Assembly (NCBI GenBank): GCA_003427395.1
Contig: BFEA01000003.1
Span: 3,149,903-3,171,103 of the forward strand
Reading direction: 5' to 3'
Source: Chara braunii
Lineage: Eukaryota; Streptophyta; Charophyceae; Charales; Characeae
DNA: 21,201 nt
This document shows positions 7,851 to 16,246 of the stretch, piece after piece. Position numbers and translations under genes: made by a program. How positions within the stretch are numbered: the first letter of the stretch is position 1; each line of letters begins with the position of its first letter. Under the pieces are notes generated by a model that saw nothing but the letters and a program-made list of their open reading frames with translations, was not told the DNA's origin and made no database searches.

Positions 7851-8690
7851 TGGGGGCGGGGGGAAATCAAACCAAAATCCTTGGAAGCCAACCCCCCTTT
7901 CAACCCCCTTTAAAACCCATGTATACCCCCTTTGCCCCCTGTTAGGACCTGCCAAACACGGACTGGGACACACAGCTGATTTCTGACTTTTGCCCATGGA
8001 ATGTATGCCTTGCTGAATTTCCCGCTTGTTGCTGAGTTTTCTAAGTCTGTGTGTGTGCGTGCTTGCTGGTCTGCATGCCTGTCTTGAGTGCTTGTCGGCT
8101 TGAGTGTGTGTGTGACCCGCCAGGGCACTTGTTCCTTGAGACGGCCCGAAGGGCCGGTACTTACCTGTGACCGTGACATTGCGGGTTGCAGTGGGGAAAA
8201 CACTCAAGTGGCGGGGAAAGAGGCCCACAAAGCAGTGAGGGCAGTTTGTCGGTTGCTCTGCACACGTTTATAAGGAAAATATGTTGTTGGTTTACGGACT
8301 TTACATATTACTGAAGATATGGTTGGTCTGACGTGGTCGTAAAATTGTAGAATTTGCTTCCACTGTTCTAAATGTCAAGAACTTTCAATTTTCAAAAAGA
8401 AAAACTGAAACAAAGAAAGAAAAAGAAAGTAATGGCACACAATTTGTCAAAATCCAATCTCAGTATGGAAATCATTATTTTTAAAATTTTCTAATTATTA
8501 CTATCAATAACTAAGTAGCGCAGTCAGATATCAGGGCACCCTTGCTTTATCCGGATCTGCAGGCCGGATAGTGCTAGCCGGTTGAAGCCGGATGAAGTTC
8601 ATCCAGGCCAAAATAGGTTATTTATAAAAAAAAAACAGAACAAAAGTTTTTAAAAAGAAAAAACAAGAAGTATGTTGTAGATTTTGAAGT
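7851..8690. other. Anonymous region, no gene recognised
   Basis: Short overlapping open frames on both strands (7735-8273) show no recognisable domain. A small hairpin CGGCCCGAAGGGCCG lies near 8143 and a GT-rich stretch near 8046-8115. A CCGGAT-rich patch at 8548-8605 recalls transposon subterminal motifs but has no identifiable partner end. Confidence 0.5.
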
Positions 8691-8745
8691 TTAAACAATG
8701 CAACAACGTTTGGCTGGGGGTCATTCTAAAATTTCTGAACAGATC
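8691..8745. repeat. Second dispersed repeat fragment of the same family
   Basis: AAACAATGCAACAACGTTTG, then GCTGGGGGTCATTCTAAAAT, is a diverged version of the segment at 7800-7840 and of the core in the 187-bp units. Only this core is shared; the remainder is unrelated. Confidence 0.55.
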
Positions 8746-8776
8746 TGGAGATAATATATATATATAATATATATTT

Positions 8777-8825
8777 CGTCACAAACAGAACTGCCCGGTA
8801 AACCGTAGGCAGAGAGAGAGAAGAG
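8777..8825. repeat. Direct repeat, copy 1
   Basis: CGTCACAAACAGAACTGCCC then GGTAAACCGTAGGCAGAGAG, preceded by an AT microsatellite. It matches 9279-9325 with a 2-nt indel and a few substitutions. Confidence 0.9.
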
Positions 8826-8852
8826 TACAACAAACGTATATTATATATATGG

Positions 8853-9090
8853 CATCCTGGTTGGTTGTTTCCCATTGTTCGGCCTTTTGGAAAGCGGGGC
8901 GGTGCTTGCATGTGGGAATCATCATCCAGGATTGTTTTTTATACCTGTCCTCCGGGTTCTTTTTGATTTTTTTTGCAGACAAGAATGCTTGACATCCTGG
9001 TTGGTCTTGTCCCGTCGTTTGGCCTGTGGGCAGGGGTGGTGCTTGCATGTGGGACTTGTCATCTGGGATCTGTTTTGTTGCCCCCTGTTC
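8853..9090. repeat. 140-bp tandem duplication
   Basis: Copy 1 starts at 8853 and copy 2 at 8993, both with CATCCTGGTTGGT. They share GGTGCTTGCATGTGGGA and CAGGATTG/GGGATCTG-type ends. Minus-strand frames in the two copies both begin MQAPP, which simply reflects the duplication. Confidence 0.85.
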
Positions 9091-9202
9091 TGTATTATTT
9101 GGCTGTTCCCTTCCTGTAAAGACTAGTTATTTTTAGGTCCCGACACAATTTTTGGCGGGGGCCGAACGCCGTCGGGTTCGGACCCTGTACGGGACCCCGA
9201 AT

Positions 9203-9248
9203 GCCCGTACGTACGGAGGTCTGCCTGGGGACCTCCGTACGTACGGGC
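9203..9248. other. 19-bp perfect-arm hairpin
   Basis: Arm GCCCGTACGTACGGAGGTC (9203-9221), 8-nt loop TGCCTGGG (9222-9229), and a perfect complementary arm (9230-9248). Each arm contains the self-complementary core CGTACGTACG. A further inverted pair, GGTCCCG near 9136 and CGGGACC near 9190, lies just upstream. It sits between the two direct-repeat copies at 8777 and 9279. Confidence 0.92.
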
Positions 9249-9278
9249 TGGTGACCCTGTATATATATATATATATAT

Positions 9279-9325
9279 CGTCAAACAGAGCTGCCCGATA
9301 AACCGTAGGCAGAGAGGGAGAAGAG
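9279..9325. repeat. Direct repeat, copy 2
   Basis: CGTCAAACAGAGCTGCCCGA then TAAACCGTAGGCAGAGAGGG, again directly preceded by an AT microsatellite (9260-9278). Together with copy 1 it brackets about 500 bp containing the 140-bp duplication and the hairpin. Confidence 0.9.
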
Positions 9326-9913
9326 GGGCTCTGACAAGTTATATATATTTTTTATTTTGTAATTAGCTGGAAATTATCCAGAAAATCTGTATTAGTCTGC
9401 TACCCCCAGATGTTCCGACCGGATTATCCGGACAGTTATTGCGGCTGAACATGCCATGCTCTACCTAGATTACTAGTGTTAGTAGTGTACTTATTTAAAA
9501 ATTAGACTTATCTGTTGTTAATTAATTCTACAGTCTACTGTGTTTTATAGTGATGAACGCAGTGTTGCTTCTCTCTGTGTTGGCTTTTTCTCCTTCTTGA
9601 TGATCTGGAGCAGGATGATGGGTGTTACACGCTAACACTGGAAACGAAGATGCCGATCGTTGGTGTAAGGTTCCCGCTTCCTAGACTTACAGATATCTCA
9701 ATCCCTTTTTTTAAGTTTTTAAGTTCTAGGTTAATTCTGACAATTCTTCTTTCTAGTAGTTTCTACTATCTAGTATTCTACCTTTTTTTTTTCTTTTTTT
9801 TTTTTGAAACTTCTGAAGCAAATGCAAGGAACCTGCCCAGGAAAAACTCATTTCACAACCAACATGACCTTTTTCTTTACCTTTTTTAGGAAAGTTCTCT
9901 CCAACAGCATGAA
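9326..9913. other. Anonymous T-rich region, no gene recognised
   Basis: Several poly-T runs (for example 9783-9805) and no convincing open frame. A frame at 9650-9889 is a low-complexity Phe/Ser-rich translation of T-runs. Confidence 0.5.
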
Positions 9914-9966
9914 GTCCTCCCGCACATCCGGTAAAAACTTGGAACGATACAGCGTAGATTAGCATG
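9914..9966 (+). pseudogene. U6 snRNA 5' fragment (second U6-derived sequence)
   Basis: GTCC, CACATCCG, GTAAAAACTTGGAACGATAC and AGATTAGCATG occur in the order and spacing of the first ~55 nt of U6 snRNA. The 5' stem-loop is mutated (TCCCGC instead of CTTCGGGG) and the ACAGAGA box reads ACAGCGT. Homology stops at GCATG and the rest of U6 is missing. AGCATGAAGT just before and AGCATGATGT at the end form a short direct repeat, possibly a duplication or the microhomology used at a template switch. Non-functional. Confidence 0.75.
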
Positions 9967-10195
9967 ATGTGTTGAAGTTGAATAGACTGAAAGCAGACAT
10001 TTTTAAGGCAATGAATATGTTGATGATCAGCACAAGAACAAAAAACGCTGATGTCTGTTGATGATCGAAGTCAACTTCTTGCGTCCAAAAAATCAGTACA
10101 ACAAGAATAGTAATAACAGTTCCTTACTTTGGCTTGTGTCTTTACCCAGCGTGTAGGACCGACTGCCTATACTAACTAACTTACCATGTTCACCC

Positions 10196-10322
10196 AATAG
10201 AACGCCCGGTCATTAGAGCTGTATTCCGCCCACTTTCAGCAGGTGTTCTATTCGGGTACTGCTATCGTGGTCCGCTGAATAGAATGCCTGGTCGTTAGAG
10301 CTGTATTTGTCCCACTTGCAGT
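10196..10322. repeat. 82-bp-period direct duplication
   Basis: AATAGAACGCCCGGTCATTA then GAGCTGTATTCCGCCCACTT at 10196 recurs with few changes at 10278. Each copy is about 45 bp of conserved sequence followed by diverged sequence. Confidence 0.82.
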
Positions 10323-11277
10323 CGAGATACAGCGACGATGACCAGGTGTTACAGCTATGGCACCAGCCTCCTTCCACAGCTCCACATGGCTATGGCGCTG
10401 GGCAAAACACCGAATGGTGCTGCTCTCCTCCAGGAGAGCATGCATTGACTTAATGCTCCTACAGCGTTGCGGTTACCCTCGCGCGAATGATCTTTTGATC
10501 CGCCCAGTTGTTGGCTGCTTTGACATGTAACGACTGATTCTTCACATTCTTCAGCGTCAGAAGAATGGCGCCACGACAAAGTCCAGCAGTATAACGACAA
10601 AAAACGACAGTGAGCAATCTGCTAACCTCCTCTTTCCAAGCTCCCTACGCCGTAGCACTCTAACTAACTCCCTACCCGTACTCCCCCACGACCCTACCCA
10701 GTTCCATTAGACAATACCCCACTCCATTCACGACACATGTCATCCATATGCCATATACACACAACCCAATAACCTAACTCTAGTGTGAAACCTTGGCAAC
10801 TTATGTCACGCTCGCAACCCGACATCTAGCAAGCCCTCGCCATCCCAGCTGTCGCCGTGTCCCCGCCCAGTCCCAGACCCTACAGATCCTATGTCCAACC
10901 CTTCCACTCCGGGGTTAGCTTTCACCACGCAGATTCCACGCGCATCCCATCACAGCTGATTCCCATCAACCCCCACTACGTCTCGCTCCCCCCAACTATT
11001 TACCCACCTTCTTCTCTTCTCCTCCTCTCCATTCACCAAGCTTCAACCCCATTGCATCTCTCGTCACATCTCTCGTTCCCCCATTCTCTGTACCTTCCCA
11101 CCCGATCATCCAACCTTATTCCCTATTCACTCTCGTACATCTGTCAAGCCCTCGCCGACCAGCTTTATCCAGCCTTTCAGATAACAAAGCTCTTTCTCTG
11201 CAAGCTCAGTATGACAAGCTGTCAAGCTCCTGCTAAGTAAAGAGAAGTAAAAGACAAGAAGTGAAAGAACCTCCGAG
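10323..11277. other. Anonymous region, C/T-rich in its right half
   Basis: From about 10620 to 11220 the plus strand is rich in C and T with many CCC/CTC blocks. The open frame 10857-11240 is Ser/Pro/Leu-rich and has no recognisable domain. It ends directly in the long A/G/A run. It may be the body of an older retroposon whose A-tail is that run, or unrelated sequence 5' of the LINE. Confidence 0.4.
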
Positions 11278-11279
11278 AA

Positions 11280-11311
<32 letters not shown>

Positions 11312-11317
11312 GGGGGG

Positions 11318-11360
<43 letters not shown>
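11278..11360. repeat. A(26)-G(14)-A(43) homopurine run
   Basis: Eighty-three consecutive purines made of three homopolymers. It lies immediately 5' of the LINE. One reading is an A-tail of an upstream retroposon with an internal G run. Homopolymer lengths in an assembly are unreliable. Confidence 0.93.
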
Positions 11361-11363
<3 letters not shown>

Positions 11364-11462
11364 TCGGGAGGTGGAATTCGAAAGTCGAAACTCTGAAAAC
11401 CAGGGAGACAACAAAAGAGCAGGGGTGGTCCAGGATTCAACATTATATGAGAAGGTGTCAAG

Positions 11463-12572
11463 ATGCAGAGCCCAAGAAGTAGCAAGGGCCCAATAACGTT
11501 CAAGCAAATGCTGCAAGAGCCCACAGCCAACCGGACATCGCAAACAGGCAGATCACTCACGAACATGTTTGACAACGAGGCTCTCAAGTTTCCCATCGAA
11601 AAAACTAAAGTACAAGGGGAGATGGTTGTCGAAAAAGTGAAGATCAAGGAAAACAAGGAGTAAGAGATCATAATCTGGAAATACCCGGAAGGCAAAGTGT
11701 CAGAACTGGATGAATTACACGAAAAACACGATGTTGTCTTCAATTTCCCGAGAAGTGTTGATTTACAACCAGCAGAAAAACGGAAATGGATCACAGTGAC
11801 AATAGAAAAGGAAGACAAGCTGAAGTCTGCAAGCGAGTCTTTCTCCATGCTCGGCCTGGGTCGTAACTCGGTCATGGTGACCTTCAATTTGGAGGACCAT
11901 GCGCGCATTGCAACTAAGATGAAATCCAGGAACTGCAACGGCTCAATTTGCACTATCACACAATGGAAGAAACAGACAAATGCGCGGCCAAACTCAACGT
12001 TCTCAGTCTCATACAAGCAAACTTTGCTTAAAGAACAGTTTTGGGTTCAGTTTGATAACATTCAACCTAGCTTCCACAGGTTGCTGGTGGACAGACTTGA
12101 AAGACAGTATCCAGCAAACAAGATACTCAAATGGATTTTGCCGATGTTGGACTTTCTAGCCGCGCATTGTGGATCAATGACAGCCATTCTAGAGGTCAAA
12201 ACCGACGATCCGCCAATTTTCCCGATAGAACGGAAATTTCAGATTCAAGACAGGGTACAAGTAGTTAAAGTGTCAACCAAGGCCTCCCCCATCTGCTTCA
12301 GATGCAGAGAGAGGGGGCACATGGGGTCTGACCCGGCATGTCCAAATTTCCCGAAGCAGCAAAGAGAGAAAAAGCTCCACCCCAACATGATGCTGGAGGT
12401 GGAAGACGCCCCGGGAACTTGGTTCATTGTGGACCCAACCTACGATGGCTGGGTGTTTGATGACAACTTGGATGACCCAGAATGGGTCTGGCACTATGCA
12501 GACAAGGAGCCAACAAAAAAAAAAACGGACGTTTTTCCACCAGCAGACAGCAAGTGGCAAAAAAGGTCATAG
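11463..12572 (+). pseudogene. LINE ORF1, N-terminal part (RNA-binding protein with zinc knuckle)
   Basis: The frame opens with ATG at 11463 and is interrupted by one in-frame TAA at 11661-11663; the same frame then runs to 12572. Residues ~75-265 resemble the DUF4283-like fold of plant LINE ORF1 proteins: a VMVTFNLEDHARIATKM strand-helix segment, ITQWKK, then FWVQFDNIQPSFHRL. This is followed at residues 278-293 by a zinc knuckle, CFRCRERGHMGSDPAC, spaced C-x2-C-x4-H-x6-C, where the usual last gap is four. The protein would coat LINE RNA. The frame is lost around the 11-A run at about 12515-12526; the coding-like sequence then continues in another frame. Confidence 0.85.
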
Positions 12573-13706
12573 GCAAGGAGACAGGGAACCCAGCGAAGAT
12601 CAAGTCAGTCCCCCTCAATGATTCCCGTGTGGTCAGGAAAGAGAAAGCAAGGAGGACCTACTCTGGGACCTGAACTCGGTTCGGGAACAGATTGAAGAAG
12701 AATACGCCAAAGAACCGGCAAAAATCCAGGCCAAAATACAAGCTTACATCAACCTCAAAGAACAGGAATTAAAGCAAGAATTGAACCAAAAGTTGAATCA
12801 GACCCAGATAGACAATAAACGAACCATGGAAGGAGGTAGGACCAAGGAGGGAGGGGAGCCAGGATCAAAGAAAAGGAGAGGCCGCACTGAGGACATGAAA
12901 GAGGGGCTGCAGCAGTCCCCTGAGGGGGAACAACAAACTGACTCAGCCCTAGGCAAAAGGCTTGGGGACAGCGGCAAGTCCGCGGCCATCACAGCCTCCA
13001 GCAGCGGAAATGATGGCCTAGCCAAGAGATCCCTTCAATGGCTAAGGGACTATATCGAGAAGGCAAAGAGAGAGCGGGAACACCTCTTCGATATCTGCAC
13101 AGCCTGCATGAAGCACATGGAGAGAACCCAAAAAAAGGGGTCAATTGCAGGCATTCATACCTCCCCCAATGAATACGATCTGCTGAAAAAAACAGAGTTC
13201 TCTAAGTATACAACTTTCAGATATGAGAGTGCAGAAAAAAACAGTGCAGGGCTGAACTCGTAACAGGAAATTGCAGTAGTAGAGGCTCAGTCGGACAAGC
13301 TCAAGAAACTGAATACCGTATATGAGCCTGAGTTCACCTCCCTCAAACACATAGCAGAAGGCAAGTCCCCCCATGTACTGGAATCAGCCAAATCAGCAAG
13401 GTTAACTCTGATGGGAACCTGCCGACTTTTGGCTGCCCGCTATGTGGAGAAGGCAAAAGAATGGCAGGTTGCCACAGATGTGCCCTTCGCGATTCCCAGG
13501 ATCGACGAAGGGCAGAATGTGGCAACCATCCTGCAAGGAAAAATCACAATGGCGTTCCCCCTAGGCGTTTTTGAAACGGGCACCCCGACAACTCGACAGG
13601 ACAACGACGCTCAGCCAGCACTGCAACATGACCAGCATGATCAGATAGACCTCACTGACGTCCAAAAGGACCAGGCCAAGTCTGACCCTAACTCTTCCAC
13701 CCCCCC
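12527..13706 (+). pseudogene. LINE ORF1, central part with coiled coil
   Basis: After the A-run, coding-like sequence continues in a second frame (to about 12650), then in a third frame that stays open from 12622 to the TAA at 13261-13263 and resumes in phase to about 13706. It encodes a charged segment (about 12661-12810, REQIEEEYAKEPAKIQAKIQ and onward) that looks like a coiled coil. A basic KKRRGR patch that could act as a nuclear localisation signal follows, then a helical RDYIEKAKREREHLFD region. The phase changes again at a C-run (13700-13706). Placing a coiled coil after the zinc knuckle is the reverse of mammalian L1 ORF1. Assignment to ORF1 rests on position and phase continuity; no domain is named here. 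Confidence 0.65.
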
Positions 13707-13717
13707 TCATTGCAAAA

Positions 13718-14062
13718 ATGCCGGAGGTTACCAAGCTGAAAGGAGGAATGAGATGGTGGCCTTGGGACACGGTGACGACCATTCCCTACAGCGTGCTGTC
13801 AGGAAATGGCATTCCCGCAAAACTGCAAGCCACCTCACTGGCTGTTCTGCTTATCGATTTTTTTTTTATCGGGGATGCTGATTTAGACTCCAGGGCCTAT
13901 GCAATAGACCTGGAGAGGTACTACAGAGATGAGTGCATTGAAGAGGAGATGGACGACTGGACTGAGACGGACCTCGAAGCCAAGATGGAGAATTCCCCTG
14001 CCAAAGAAATTAATGGCAGCATTAGGGAGTATAGGTTGGACGAGTCCCTGTCTGAGACCTAG
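13718..14062 (+). pseudogene. LINE ORF1, C-terminal part
   Basis: An open frame of 114 codons beginning MPEVTKLKGGMRWWPWDTV. The preceding frame is lost at the C-run just upstream, and this frame continues the likely coding sequence. It contains an acidic tail (RDECIEEEMDDWTETDLEAK) and ends with TAG, 105 bp before the ORF2 start. I do not recognise a domain. The internal ATG is probably not a true start; the segment is best read as the end of ORF1. Confidence 0.6.
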
Positions 14063-14167
14063 TCTGACCCACCCGGGGAATCAAAGGATTCTATGGAGCC
14101 CGGACCCCTAGACGCCACCTAGACCTGGAGATGTTAGCCCCTTCGTGGTCACCATACAAACCCAACC

Positions 14168-15044
14168 ATGGAAATGCTTACAAGAGAGGCCAATACAAAG
14201 GGGCGGAAGGTTGATTGGAAAACACAAGGCCTAATCATTTGTAGTTGGAACATCAATGGTCTTGGGAATATTACAAATAAAGAAGATAAAATAAATGACA
14301 TAATTAAAGGACTGAAAGACCAATAAAAAAAAACGGCGGACATTATTTTGTTGCAAGAAACCCACCTCACTAACTCAGAAGGCCATCAAAACATCAGAAG
14401 ATACTTCACAAGGAAATTAGGCGGCGTTAAGGACAAGGTGTGGGCCTCTAGCACGAAAGGTACTACGATTCTCATTCCAAAATCTTTCCGACTCTATTCG
14501 GTCGGCTCAGTACAAGGGGGAGAAACAGACAATGAGCCGGGCAGATGGTGCCTCATGGACTTGAAATGGAAGGAGGAAGAATTCAGAATCATCAACGTCT
14601 ACGCACCAGCCAATCCATCAGTAAGAGCTGAGTTCACACTAACTGCGAGACAATTAGTAACACCACTCTCGGCATGTATCATAGGAGGGGATTGGAATGC
14701 TACCCCAGACCCGAACAATGATCATATCTCCCAGGGAACCTCCACTCAAGCTTCACAGGAAGCGGCGCCTATCCACAAACTTATGATGGACCACAACTTA
14801 GTAGATTCGTTTCGTACCTTGTACCCGGGCAGAAAAGCCTTCTCCCTGGTCAAGAAGAACCATGCGTATCACACAGCCTTCTCCCTGATTGATTACTTCC
14901 TGGTCTCCGAATCCTTAATGGGAACTGTTAAGGATGCAGATATCCTGGCTCTTGCATCATACCCTGGACTGGACCACAAGCCAATAAAACTGATATTCAG
15001 TTGTGATCAATACATAACCAGAGGAGCCAGTTTTCACAAGCTTA
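14168..15044 (+). pseudogene. LINE ORF2, APE-type endonuclease domain
   Basis: ORF2 starts at ATG 14168 in an ACCATGG context. The endonuclease nicks target DNA to prime reverse transcription. Landmarks in order: CSWNINGL (~14240-14263), LLQETHL (~14348-14368, with the metal-binding Glu), INVYAPA (~14600), GGDWNATPDPNND (~14684-14720), FSLIDYFLVSES (~14880-14920) and PGLDHKPI (~14963-14990, with the catalytic Asp-His). These cover the exonuclease-endonuclease-phosphatase fold. One in-frame TAA at 14324-14326, next to an A-run, breaks it. At 15044 the frame is cut by the MITE; with the MITE removed it continues at 15821. Confidence 0.9.
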
Positions 15045-15817
15045 GGGTCTGATCCGACACTACATACGGTAAGTAAAAAAGTGCATTTTCGCAGATCCCA
15101 CAGTGTTCCGAACTCGTAGGAGGTCCTGTTAACTTAGGAGGCGAGTGGAAACATTTGTCGTCGTGGCGGGCAGGGAATGAACGACGCCGAAAAATATGTA
15201 AGGGAAATTGAGGAGAATGCAAGAGAGCTCGGCCCGTACCCTGCCGCGAAAATGAAGGGGCACTTTTTTTTTTTTTTTTTTTTTAGTACTGTCCGTTTGG
15301 CAGTCCATGCCACACAAACTGTAACTGTACGACGGGGTTCGGTCCCGGTACTGTCCGTGCTACTGGACCGTTTTCCTATCCCAACAAAACCCGCCCAACA
15401 AAAACCGGCGAAACCCACGTGAATGCTGCGAACGATACGGGTCAGTGGGGTCCCGATTTTCTTTTAAAAGATGTATGGAAAATCGAGGAGAATGCAAGAG
15501 AGCTCAGGCCGTACCCTACCGCGAAAAAGAAGGGGGACTTTTTTTTTTTTTTTTTTTTTGGTACTATCCGTTTGGCAGTCCATACCACACAAATGGCAAC
15601 TGTGCGACGGGGTTCGGTCCCGGTAGTGTCCGTGCTACTGGACCGTTTTCCTATCCCAACGAAACCCGCCCAACAAAAAGCGGCGAAACCCACGTGAATG
15701 CTGCGAACGATACAGGTCAGTGGGGTCCCGATTTCTTTTACGGCCCGACTGGAGTGGCCCCACCTTTTTCGTTACTTTTACGGATTCGTCTTCCGTATGT
15801 AGTGTCGGATCAGACCC
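15045..15817. mobile_element. PIF/Harbinger-like MITE nested in LINE ORF2
   Basis: Perfect 25-bp terminal inverted repeats (15045-15069 and 15793-15817, beginning GGGTCTGATCCGAC) are flanked by TTA on both sides (15042-15044 and 15818-15820). A TTA duplication and G-rich termini are the hallmark of PIF/Harbinger. The 773-bp unit has no transposase; most of its interior is a 275-bp tandem duplication. Excision restores ORF2 as FHKL-NNSLLLSQTF, which confirms the boundaries. It inserted after the LINE did, and perfect termini suggest it is younger than the LINE decay. Confidence 0.93.
15196..15740. repeat. 275-bp tandem duplication with poly-T in each unit
   Basis: Copy 1 starts at 15196 and copy 2 at 15471. 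Each has GAGGAGAATGCAAGAGAGCT, a ~20-nt T tract, CCGTTTGGCAGTCCAT, CGACGGGGTTCGGTCCCGGT and ACCCACGTGAATGCTGCG. They differ by scattered substitutions. Frames reading through are broken by the T-run and have no recognised domain. Confidence 0.93.
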
Positions 15818-15820
15818 TTA

Positions 15821-16246
15821 ATAACTCCCTCCTCCTAAGCCAGACTTTCGGAGAAAGTGTTCATGAGTGCTGACAAAACTCAAAAGGTGTTTTTCTAGAA
15901 GGCCGAGATAGATGGGAATGGTTCCAAGACAACTACCTCTCTCTATCCCAATCGGTGGCCCGTATCTCTAGGAAACTAGCAAATAAACGAAAGCAAAAAA
16001 GCAAATTATTGAAACAACACTCAAAATTGTCGAGTTAAACCTGATAAATAACCCGTCCTCCGATTTACTCCTCAGTCTTCGAAAAAACTCGGGAAGAGTT
16101 TTCTCTATGGAGACAATGGGAACTCAAAAGGACTTCAACTCAGGGCAAGGATGAATGAATATGAACTGAATGAATCAATGACAAAATTCTTCTTTGCAAG
16201 GATAAAGGCCAATAATAGATAAACTTTTATAGAAGGCCTCAAAGAG
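15821..16246 (+). pseudogene. LINE ORF2, linker between endonuclease and RT
   Basis: Coding-like sequence continues from the endonuclease after the MITE: a frame ending at TGA 15871-15873 resumes in phase (GVFLEGRDRWEWFQDNYLSL) to TAA 16036-16038. It then shifts frame (LNLINNPSSDLLLSLRK) and shifts again near 16140 into ARMNEYELNESMTKFFFARI. This last stretch matches the conserved LINE region just before the RT (usual form: TKFFH), and it has a TAA at 16220-16222. Several stops and frameshifts show that it is dead. Confidence 0.75.

Noticed and set aside
11163-12016. Long minus-strand open frames across the LINE 5' region
   Set aside because: They are antisense shadows of ORF1 and the A/G/A run, ending in poly-Phe/Pro translation of homopolymers.
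15045-15070. CACTA-superfamily element because CACTAC occurs near the end
   Set aside because: CACTAC is internal, at about position 14 of the terminal repeat. The ends are GGG...CCC with a 3-bp TTA duplication, which fits PIF/Harbinger.
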